Assembly: GCF_006539185.1 (NCBI RefSeq)
Contig: NZ_BJMN01000030.1
Location: 62,001-126,000 of the forward strand
DNA: 64,000 nt
DNA from: Streptomyces gardneri
GTDB taxonomy: Bacteria > Actinomycetota > Actinomycetes > Streptomycetales > Streptomycetaceae
Direction: 5' to 3'
Positions 51,068 through 58,692 of the stretch are shown here, piece by piece; position 1 is the first letter of the stretch; each line of letters opens with the position of its first letter. The notes under the pieces are model-generated. The model was not told the origin of the DNA. It saw only the letters and a program-made list of their open reading frames with translations, and searched no databases. Position numbers and translations under genes: made by a program.

Positions 51068-53671
51068 TCAGTCCGTGCCCCGACTCTCCCAGCGGTCCCG
51101 GAACCACGTCAGAGTCTCGACGAGCAGCTCACGGTTGCGGTCTTTCTCCAGCACCGACAACTCGAACCTGGGGTCCGGCCCCGGCTTTCTCTCCTGGAGG
51201 TCGACACCTTCGAGTTCGTTGAGGCGCCTGAGGAATTCGGCACGCAGGGCGTGGTCGGTGAAAGGCTCGTGTACGGCCAGAATCTGGAAGGCGACGTGCG
51301 CCGAGCCGGCCCACCCACTGCCCGGCATGAAGCTTATCGGCGAGATCCAGCGGCTCGGGGCGATCGTCTCACCCAGCGTGAGGAACGCGCTGCTCATGGT
51401 GTCGTTTCCTACCCAGTGGATTGAGCCGCCGAGTTCCTCCCAGTGGGCGAAGAGGGCGCGCACCGCATCCACGGTCTCGAGGGAGTCGTGCGCCGCGAGC
51501 CGCCGGAAGAACCGCCTCTCGTCGGAGTTCTCTGCCACGAGCTGAGCGTAGAACTGGTCGGCCCGCGTCTCCTCACCCTGACTCTCCGGGGCGCGCTGCG
51601 CAGCGTCCTCCTCGCCGTCGGCTTCCCCGACCAGCGAAGCAAGCTCGTCGGCGGAGAGGCGCTGCGTCGGATCGGCGGCCCCGTTGACCGTGAAGCGCAC
51701 GCCGTCGTCGCTCAGCCGGGAGCGGACGTCTCCTCCCGCGTCCTGAGGCGTCCAGCGGAAGCCGTCGGAGACCTTGCCCTCGGAAGTGAGCACCCGGTAC
51801 GCGTTGGCCACCCCCGGCGTATTGGCCAGATGGTTGCCCACGGCCTGGGCTCCGGAGCCGATGAACGCCGCGAGATCGCCGTACGACGTCCAAGTACCGT
51901 GGGGGAGCGCGGCGAGCACTTGGTGGGCCAGGTTCCAGTCCCGGCTCCGCTCCGCTCGGCCGACTCCGCGCAACGGAGCCGGCCACAGCGCGATCGCGCG
52001 GTCGGCGAGTTCGTCGGCACGTGCGCGGATCTCGTCCGCGCCCCACCGTTCTGTGGCCGCGATGCGGCGGTTCATCTCCAGGTGGCTGCCCTGGAGCAGG
52101 TCCTGCTTGCGCTCGAAGGGGTGATTGGACAACTCCGCGTTGACCGCGGTGAGCGTCAGGTTCCCGAGCGTGTGCTGGAGTCGGGAGTGCAGGTCCTCCG
52201 CGCTCTCACCGTCGACCACGTCCTCGCTCAACATCCGGAGCCACTCGTCGCCCGGCGACTGCGGCATGACGTGCTCGATCGTGAGCTGCGCGGCGGCGAA
52301 GTCGACCGGTTCGGGATGCTCGTAACTCTCCTCCAACCGCTGGAGCACCATCTTGCGCTGGTGCCCGCGTCCGAACTTGTAGAAGGGCGCCGTCCGGACC
52401 TTCTCGCGCAGCTCGTCGTCATCGGGCCAGAAGCGGTTCTCGGCGGAGAGGAGCTGGTGCAGCCCGTCGGCGACAGCCACGTCCAGCGGGAGCTGCCCGG
52501 GCACTGCCTGGAAGATCCGGTTGAGGTTGTTCGTCGGCACCCGGCACATCATCCGGCGCACCAGGAAGCTCTCGACGTACGACATCGCGCGGGCCGTGTC
52601 CGTGGAGTCAAGCTCCCCGCGCTCGCGCCGGTCGAGCAGCAGCATCAGCGCGGGATAGGTGACCTGGGCCTGCCAGGTGTCCAGACGGTGCAGATGGGCG
52701 CGGACCGCTTTGTTCGCCTCTTCCTCGGGGTGGAGCAGCCGACGGAAGAGGGCGCCGCGCCGGTACAACTCCCTGATGTACGCCTCGATCTCCGCCTCGC
52801 TGACCTCACCCCGCTCGAAGCGCTGCTGCTGAGCCGCGTACAGGTCCTGGCGGCGGACCCGGTCGTCTCCGTCGAGCACCAGCTGCAACCACATGAGCTG
52901 TTCCAGCTCGTCGTTGCTCAGACTGTCCTGCAAGGGAAGCCAGTAGGTCTCGTAGATGTGCTCACCGCGGGTGGGCAGACGCATGAACAGGTAGTTGCGC
53001 AGCAGGTCGGCCTGGCTCAGCTTGAGGCCGGTGTTGTTGAGGGACTCGAAGATGCGGTGCACGTTGTCCGCGCGCTCGGCTGTCACCGCCACCAGCGTGA
53101 GCCGGGAGGTGATGGCCTCCTCGATGCGGAGCACGTCCTGCGGGGCGGCCGGATCGGCGGCCTCGACGAGCTTGCGGCGGAAGTAGCCGTAGGCGGCGGC
53201 GACGGCTCCGCCGGCGGCCTGCTCTGAGAGCGGCCCGCGCACGTATGCCGCGAACTGCGCCCGGTCAGCCTGGGTCGGCAGCAGTCGGAAGCGATCGCTC
53301 CCGTTCTTGCGCTTGTTGATGAGGTATTCCTCGTCGATGCGCTCGGCCTCGTCCGGCTCGCCGTCCGCTATGTGGTCGCGGATCGCGGCCAGGGCGAGCG
53401 ACAGCGTGGTCAGCCGCTGCTGTCCGTCGACGACGAGCCAGCGGGGGAAGGTCGCCTCGTTCTGCGGCGACGGCGCGAGCACCACGGACCCCAGGAAGTG
53501 TGTGCTCGCCTTCTCCCCGGACTCCAGCAGCTCGGCCTGCTCCAGGATGTCGGTCCACAGCTGTCTGAGCTGCTTCTCCGTCCAGGAGTACGTCCGCTGA
53601 TAGAGCGGCACCTGGAACTGCTGTGCCCTGCCCTGGACGAGATCGGCGAACAGCGTCTCCTTCGCCTGCAC
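51068..53671 (-). CDS. GmrSD-like DUF262/HNH protein fused to an alkyltransferase-like (ATL) domain
   Basis: 867 aa. DUF262 N-terminus with FQVPLYQRTYSW (21-30) and VVDGQQRLTTL (80-90, the DGQQR nucleotide motif), IFESLNNTGLKLSQADLLRN; then DUF1524 HNH-type nuclease with LTIEHVMPQ (465-471), LGNLTL and Asn511. Residues about 580-645 (HQVLAALPHGTWTSYGDLA, GNHLANTP, AYRVLTSEGKVS) resemble the DNA-binding half of MGMT/ATL proteins without the acceptor Cys motif. A further domain (720-867) is unknown. GmrSD enzymes cut modified (glucosylated) phage DNA; the ATL-like part may sense modified bases. Stands alone on the minus strand, convergent with 50798-51058. Confidence 0.85.
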   Translation of the reverse strand: MQAKETLFADLVQGRAQQFQVPLYQRTYSWTEKQLRQLWTDILEQAELLESGEKASTHFLGSVVLAPSPQNEATFPRWLVVDGQQRLTTLSLALAAIRDHIADGEPDEAERIDEEYLINKRKNGSDRFRLLPTQADRAQFAAYVRGPLSEQAAGGAVAAAYGYFRRKLVEAADPAAPQDVLRIEEAITSRLTLVAVTAERADNVHRIFESLNNTGLKLSQADLLRNYLFMRLPTRGEHIYETYWLPLQDSLSNDELEQLMWLQLVLDGDDRVRRQDLYAAQQQRFERGEVSEAEIEAYIRELYRRGALFRRLLHPEEEANKAVRAHLHRLDTWQAQVTYPALMLLLDRRERGELDSTDTARAMSYVESFLVRRMMCRVPTNNLNRIFQAVPGQLPLDVAVADGLHQLLSAENRFWPDDDELREKVRTAPFYKFGRGHQRKMVLQRLEESYEHPEPVDFAAAQLTIEHVMPQSPGDEWLRMLSEDVVDGESAEDLHSRLQHTLGNLTLTAVNAELSNHPFERKQDLLQGSHLEMNRRIAATERWGADEIRARADELADRAIALWPAPLRGVGRAERSRDWNLAHQVLAALPHGTWTSYGDLAAFIGSGAQAVGNHLANTPGVANAYRVLTSEGKVSDGFRWTPQDAGGDVRSRLSDDGVRFTVNGAADPTQRLSADELASLVGEADGEEDAAQRAPESQGEETRADQFYAQLVAENSDERRFFRRLAAHDSLETVDAVRALFAHWEELGGSIHWVGNDTMSSAFLTLGETIAPSRWISPISFMPGSGWAGSAHVAFQILAVHEPFTDHALRAEFLRRLNELEGVDLQERKPGPDPRFELSVLEKDRNRELLVETLTWFRDRWESRGTD

Positions 53672-53749
53672 GGCGTCCCCCTCGGCAATCGGTCCGGTCG
53701 TAGCGCGTGGGAAGGACTTTAGGGCTTCCCGGCGACAGTCAGGGGCACT

Positions 53750-54445
53750 TCAGCCCTCGTCGAGGCACGCACACCACAGCGCGTAAGCCCGGTCCATCTC
53801 GTCAAGTGCAGCCCGCGTGAACCGGGCGTCCAGGAAGGCCCGGTCGACGATCCGCTCCGCGAGCGCGACCAGGTGCGCCGCGACGTGCTCCACCCGCTCC
53901 CCGCGCACCCGGTCCTGAACCCGCTCCAGGCGTTCCTGACGCTCCCACAGGTCGGCGAGGCTCGCGCCCGCCTCCTCGTCGTCGTACACGGACGGCACGC
54001 GGGGCAGCAGGGCGGGGGTGAGGGCGGGGACAGGGGTCAGGGCGGCCGGTTCGTCCGGTCCGCCGTTGCCGAGGACGCGGTTGGCGATCGTACGTACGGC
54101 CTCGGAGCGTTCGACGCGCGCCGCCTGGGCTCGCAGGGCGCCGAGCAGCGCCGGGACCTCGGCCCGGTCTCGGCGCCGCAAGGTCTCCGCGAGTGCAGTC
54201 GTCAGGTCCTCGCCCAGGTCCGAGGCGTCGTCCAGTACGTCGTTCGCCGCGCCGACCTCCTCGAAGGCGCGCTGCGCGGTGCGGGCCGCCTCGGTGAGCA
54301 GGGCGATGTCCTCGGCGGTCGGCTTCACGCCCGCCTGCAGCCGGGCCACGGCCGCGTCCAGGGGGTCACCGGCCAGATCGAAGAGGTCCACACAGTCGTC
54401 TTCCAGGACGAGTTGGCCGTCCATTTCCGGTTCCAGCAGTGTCAT
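53750..54445 (-). CDS. hypothetical helical protein
   Basis: 231 aa, no recognised family. Acidic N-terminus (LEPEMDGQLVLEDDCVDLFDL), then predominantly alpha-helical and Ala/Arg/Glu-rich stretches (AARLQAGVKPTAEDIALL-like, LTEAARTAQRAFEEVGAAN, LADLWERQERLERVQDRV) that could form coiled coils, and a final YALWCACLDEG. ATG directly follows GGGGAGA. It is divergent from the UvrD-like gene; the shared gap carries operator copy 4 and, on the minus strand, TTGACT-N17-CATGAT. It may be a regulator or accessory subunit of that helicase, purely from position. Confidence 0.6.
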   Translation of the reverse strand: MTLLEPEMDGQLVLEDDCVDLFDLAGDPLDAAVARLQAGVKPTAEDIALLTEAARTAQRAFEEVGAANDVLDDASDLGEDLTTALAETLRRRDRAEVPALLGALRAQAARVERSEAVRTIANRVLGNGGPDEPAALTPVPALTPALLPRVPSVYDDEEAGASLADLWERQERLERVQDRVRGERVEHVAAHLVALAERIVDRAFLDARFTRAALDEMDRAYALWCACLDEG

Positions 54446-54504
54446 CTCCCCAACAACCCCCGCGCTCGCGATGCCCCTGTGTCGTGCGGCAACTCCTGCG
54501 ACGA

Positions 54505-54534
54505 ATCATGGAGGGTTTCGTAAACTGAGTCAAC
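54505..54534. promoter_or_regulatory. island operator-like motif, copy 4, with minus-strand promoter
   Basis: GTAAACTGAGTCAAC at 54520-54534 in the gap between two divergent genes. Read on the minus strand it gives TTGACT (54533-54528), a 17-nt spacer and CATGAT (54510-54505), a credible promoter for the 231-aa gene. The motif lies 39 nt before the UvrD-like start on the other side. Confidence 0.55.
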
Positions 54535-54573
54535 AGATAGTCTGTCGGCCGGTGCTGTCGAAGGGTGGGGAAC

Positions 54574-56730
54574 ATGCCGCAGATCGCGATCACCAACACG
54601 TTCTGGGAGGGCGTCGACCGGCTGGACAAGCCGGCCCGCGCCCGCGTCCACAAGGCGATGGCCAAGTTCCAGCAGCTGACGGTCCCGCAACTTCACGCGG
54701 ACAAGGGGCTGCACCTGGAGTCGGTGGTGAGCTCGCGCGACCCGCGGATGCGGACCATCCGCGTCGACGACGGCCTGCGCATAGTGCTGCTCGCGCCCGA
54801 CGACGGCAGCGACCTCTTCGTCTTCGTCCTCGTCGTCCCCCACGACAAGGCCTACTCCTGGGCCCGCCGACGGCTCTACACGGTCAACTCCGTGACCCGC
54901 TGCCTCGAAGTGCGCGACCTGACCGCCATGGAGCAGATCACCCCGCTCTTCGCTCAGGAGGCCGCCGCGGCCCCCCAACTCCTGTTCGCCCCCTGGTCGG
55001 ACACCGTCCTGCGGCACCTCGGCGTCGACGACGTCACCCTGCGCGCCGCCCGCACCGTCACCGGCAAGGCGCAACTGGAGGCGTTCGGGTCGCTGATGCC
55101 GGAGGACCAGTACGAGGCGCTGTGGCTGCTCGCCGAGGGCCTCGACCCCGACGACATCTACCGGGACCTCGTCGCCGTACGCCAGAAGACGACCGTCGCC
55201 GAGAGCGCGGCGGGGGAGGACACCGCCGGGGACGACCTGGCCGCCGCCGTCACCCGCACCCGCAGCCGCATCGCGCTCGTCACCGGCCCCGACGACCTCG
55301 CCGACATCCTGACCAAGCCCTTCGCCGCCTGGCGGATCTTCCTCCACCCCACCCAGCGGCGCATCGCCTACCGGCCCGGCTATGCCGGACCCGCCCAGAT
55401 CACCGGTGGCCCCGGCACCGGAAAGACGGTCGTCGCCCTGCACCGGGTCAAGCACCTCCTGGACCGGGCACCCGACACGCGCGTCCTCCTCACCACCTAC
55501 ACCGGAGCCCTGGCCCGCTCCCTCCAGAGCAGCCTCGCCCTGCTGCTCGACCACGACCCGGCGCTGCTCGCCCGTGTCGACGTCACCACCGTCGACGCCG
55601 TCGCTCACCGCGTCGTACGGCAACTGCGCGGCAACCCGGGGACGGCGCTCGGCGACCGGGACGAGCGGCCCCGCTGGCAGCGCGTGGCCCGCTGCCTCGA
55701 ACTGCCGTGGAACGAGGCGTTCCTGTCCCAGGAGTACCGGCACGTGGTCCTCGCCCAGGACCTGCGGAGCGAGGAGGAGTACCTGGCCTGCGAGCGGCGT
55801 GGACGCGGCAGCGCGCTCGGGCAGGCCCAGCGGCGGCGCGTCTGGCAGGCCGTGACCGTGTTCGAGGATGGCCTGGCCCGTGACCGGGCGCACACCTGGC
55901 TCCAGGTCTGCTCCGAGGCCACCCGGCTGCTGCGCGACAAACCGGGCGAGGGACCGTCGTACGACCATGTCGTCGTGGACGAGGCGCAGGACCTGCACCC
56001 GGCGCAGTGGCGGCTGCTGCGCGTCCTGGCCCCCGAAGGGCCCGACGACTTGTTCGTCACCGGCGACCCGCACCAGCGGATCTACGACGCCCGGGTCTCC
56101 CTGCGCTCCCTCGGCATCTCCGTCGCGGGACGCAGCGGACGACTGCGCGTCAACTACCGCTGCACCGAGGAGATCCTGCGCTGGGCCCGCGGCCTGCTCG
56201 ACAGCGAGCCCGTCGCCGACCTGACCGGCGACGTCCACGACACCCTCACCGGATACCGCTCGCTGCTGCACGGCGCACAGCCCGTGTGCGAGGGGCACGG
56301 GAGTGAGAACGAAGAGGCCGACGCCGTCGTCCGGCAAGTGCGCGGCTGGATGGACGCCGGGGTCGCGCCCTCGGACATCGCCGTCTGTGCCCGCTTCAAC
56401 ACGCTGGCGGGCAAACTCGGCGACCGCCTCGCCGCGGTCGGCGTCCCGGTGGTGCGGGTGCGGGACGGGGAACCGGAGAGTGTGGTGGGGGTGCGGGTGT
56501 CGACGCTGCACAGCATGAAGGGGCTGGAGCACCGGTGCGTCGCCGTCGCCGGGGTCACCCGCTCCGCCTTCCCGTTCGCGCCCGCCGTCACCCCGGCCGA
56601 GGTGGACGGCATTCAGCACACCACCGACCTGGCCGCCGAACGGTGCCTGCTGTTCGTCGCCTGCACCAGGGCGCGGGAGGCGCTGTATGTGTCGTACAGC
56701 GGGCGGGCCAGTGAGTTCCTGCCAGGGTGA
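54574..56730 (+). CDS. UvrD/Rep-like helicase with N-terminal RelE-like domain
   Basis: 718 aa. The first ~110 residues (FWEGVDRLDKPARARVHKAM, GLHLESV, RTIRVDDGLRIVLLAP, VVPHDKAYSWARRR) have the RelE/ParE toxin fold pattern. A helical linker is followed by SF1A helicase motifs: QITGGPGTGKTVVALHRVK (about 277), YDHVVVDEAQDLHPAQW (about 468), LFVTGDPHQRIYDAR, LRVNYRCTEEIL, VRVSTLHSMKGLEHRCVAVAG and LLFVACTRAREALYVSYSG. ATG chosen after AAGGGTGGGG. Such RelE-UvrD fusions recur in actinobacteria; the toxin-like part may bind ribosome/RNA or be a scaffold. Convergent with the sigma-factor gene (14 nt apart). Confidence 0.85.
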   Translation: MPQIAITNTFWEGVDRLDKPARARVHKAMAKFQQLTVPQLHADKGLHLESVVSSRDPRMRTIRVDDGLRIVLLAPDDGSDLFVFVLVVPHDKAYSWARRRLYTVNSVTRCLEVRDLTAMEQITPLFAQEAAAAPQLLFAPWSDTVLRHLGVDDVTLRAARTVTGKAQLEAFGSLMPEDQYEALWLLAEGLDPDDIYRDLVAVRQKTTVAESAAGEDTAGDDLAAAVTRTRSRIALVTGPDDLADILTKPFAAWRIFLHPTQRRIAYRPGYAGPAQITGGPGTGKTVVALHRVKHLLDRAPDTRVLLTTYTGALARSLQSSLALLLDHDPALLARVDVTTVDAVAHRVVRQLRGNPGTALGDRDERPRWQRVARCLELPWNEAFLSQEYRHVVLAQDLRSEEEYLACERRGRGSALGQAQRRRVWQAVTVFEDGLARDRAHTWLQVCSEATRLLRDKPGEGPSYDHVVVDEAQDLHPAQWRLLRVLAPEGPDDLFVTGDPHQRIYDARVSLRSLGISVAGRSGRLRVNYRCTEEILRWARGLLDSEPVADLTGDVHDTLTGYRSLLHGAQPVCEGHGSENEEADAVVRQVRGWMDAGVAPSDIAVCARFNTLAGKLGDRLAAVGVPVVRVRDGEPESVVGVRVSTLHSMKGLEHRCVAVAGVTRSAFPFAPAVTPAEVDGIQHTTDLAAERCLLFVACTRAREALYVSYSGRASEFLPG

Positions 56731-56744
56731 GACAGCGACTGCGT

Positions 56745-58484
56745 TCAATCGCAGATGCCGTAGGTCCTGCGCGATCGGGGAAGGTGGCGCCGAGGAGAAG
56801 CCGCGATTGGGCGGCCCTCGAACAACACCCGGAACCAGTCGTCCTCCAGCAGTACCGTGACGGTCTTGCCGCGGTACTGCACACCCACGTCGATCGTCTG
56901 CCGGTCCACCAGGATCCGTCCGGTGTGGTGGACTTTTCGGGTGACGTGGAGTTCGTCGGCGAGGTCGAGGGGCGGATCTGCTGAGACGGTGGTGCACGGC
57001 TCGACATGAAGGGGTGGTGGAGTGACGACCGGAGGGTGAAGGTACTCCAAGGTCCGCCCGCGCAACTTCGACATCGCCTTCGACTCGACCTGGCGTACGC
57101 GTTCCCTCGTGACACCCAGGATTCGGCCTGTGGCCTCGAGCGTCAGCTCTGGTCCTCCGTCGAGCCCGTGCCGCAAGGTGATCAACCGGCGCTCTCGTTC
57201 GCTGAGACAGCCGAGGATGTAGTGGACCTCCTTCGGAGACAGGTTCTTGTAGTAGGCGTCGGATTCGGACCAGTGCGTTCCGTGCACGCTTGGGTCGGCC
57301 TCCTCGTGCAGCGCATCGTCACCGATCGCCTCGGTCAGATCCTCCAATGGGAGGGTGCGGCGCACGTGAGACAGAAGCTCGGCTGCCTTGTCCAGCTGTA
57401 CCTCCGCGTGGGCCGCCACTGCAGGGAGAGCGTCGGCAGGCGCGTCATGCCCAAGCTCCCGGGCGGCCTTGTGCAGTGCTATCAGGATGTCGTGGGCGTA
57501 CACCGGAAGTCGGACAGTGCGGCTCTGGTCCGCTATGGCCCGCTGGATCGCCTGCCGGATCCACTGGACTGCGTACGTCGAGAACTTGAAGCCCTTGCGG
57601 TGGTCGAACTTCTCGATCGCGTGGATCATGCCGACATTGCCCTCCTGGATCAGATCCATGAGGTCCAGCCCGCGTCCTGTGTACCAGGTGGCCATACTTA
57701 CCACCAGCCGTAGGTTCGCGTGGGCGAAGTCAGTGAACGCCAGTTCTCCGAGCCGGACGAGCTGTTCAAGCTCACGCCGCAGCTTCGGGGCGATCTTCCT
57801 GCCGGCCTCGTCCAACTGCTCGCGAGCCAGCAGTCCCGCCTCGATGGCCTGGGCCAGCTCCGCCTCCTGCTGTCGGGAGAGTAGCGGGAACCTGCCTATC
57901 TCCTTGCGGTAGTGCTTCAGGGAGTCGAACGCGGCCTGACGTGGGGAAGCGTCCTCCTGCGGGGCGTCGGCGCCGGGTTCGGGGCGAGGGTTCGGCGGAG
58001 GTTGGGCGGGAGGCACGGTCGCTGGATCGGCGGGCGTCTCGTGCGGCTTCTCGGCCCGCAGCGGCGGCTGGGGCGCCGAGAAAACGCCAGTACCAAGCGC
58101 TCCAACGGTCAACGCGGAAAGGTCCAGTCGGCTGTCCTGGCTCAGCTCAAGAGCGAAGTGGGGCGATCTTCGTGATTCCGGCTTAGGCTCCGCTGGAACC
58201 CGGCGTTCACCCTGCGTGTGGCTGGGCGGCTCCGCGATTGCGGGAGGCTCTGGCGTCGCCGGAGCCCCGGAACCGCCGTGCAGACCGAACGCGGCCACCG
58301 CGGCCGGAGGCAGTGCGACCCCCTCCGCCATCACCCGGCTCACCACCTCGGCCACCACCGCGGGATCCACTCCGACCAGCAGCCCCCGCAAGGCCACCGG
58401 AGTCAGGGCTCGCTGCGGGCCCGCGGCAGCCACCAGCGCCTCATGCAGCAGGGCCTGTGCACCGGCCTCGATGTCCGTCGTCAT
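56745..58484 (-). CDS. sigma-70 factor with a C-terminal transposase-like beta-barrel
   Basis: 579 aa. N-terminal domain LLHEALVAAAGPQRALTPVA / VDPAVVAEVVSRVMAEGVAL, then a Pro-rich linker (about 70-185). Sigma regions: 1.2-like YRKEIGRFPLLSRQQEAELA (192-212), region 2 NLRLVVSMATWYTGRGLDLM and GFKFSTYAVQWIRQAIQRAI (257-320), region 3, region 4 LSERERRLITLRHGLDGG and ILGVTRERVRQVESKAMSKL (428-475). After region 4 comes an extra 100 residues with VTRKVHHTGRILVDRQTIDV, GVQYRGKTVTVLLEDDWFRV and LFEGRPIAASPRR, which look like the C-terminal beta-barrel of IS481/Mu-type integrases. ATG at 58484 is the likely start. It could direct transcription of island genes. Confidence 0.82.
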   Translation of the reverse strand: MTTDIEAGAQALLHEALVAAAGPQRALTPVALRGLLVGVDPAVVAEVVSRVMAEGVALPPAAVAAFGLHGGSGAPATPEPPAIAEPPSHTQGERRVPAEPKPESRRSPHFALELSQDSRLDLSALTVGALGTGVFSAPQPPLRAEKPHETPADPATVPPAQPPPNPRPEPGADAPQEDASPRQAAFDSLKHYRKEIGRFPLLSRQQEAELAQAIEAGLLAREQLDEAGRKIAPKLRRELEQLVRLGELAFTDFAHANLRLVVSMATWYTGRGLDLMDLIQEGNVGMIHAIEKFDHRKGFKFSTYAVQWIRQAIQRAIADQSRTVRLPVYAHDILIALHKAARELGHDAPADALPAVAAHAEVQLDKAAELLSHVRRTLPLEDLTEAIGDDALHEEADPSVHGTHWSESDAYYKNLSPKEVHYILGCLSERERRLITLRHGLDGGPELTLEATGRILGVTRERVRQVESKAMSKLRGRTLEYLHPPVVTPPPLHVEPCTTVSADPPLDLADELHVTRKVHHTGRILVDRQTIDVGVQYRGKTVTVLLEDDWFRVLFEGRPIAASPRRHLPRSRRTYGICD

Positions 58485-58692
58485 CAGAGTGCCCCCATGT
58501 GTTCTACAGCGGTGCGACGAGCCTTCTCGCATTGCACCACCCACCACTGACAATCAGCCACGCTCCAGGTGGGAGCGCACTGTTCACCTGAAGATCCCCC
58601 ATGCTCCTTATGTGAAGGAATGGTAGAACGTACAACGATGGTCGGTCCCGGGGTGAGATCGCGTACGTCCGGGGCGGGGGAAGGGGCGGGAC

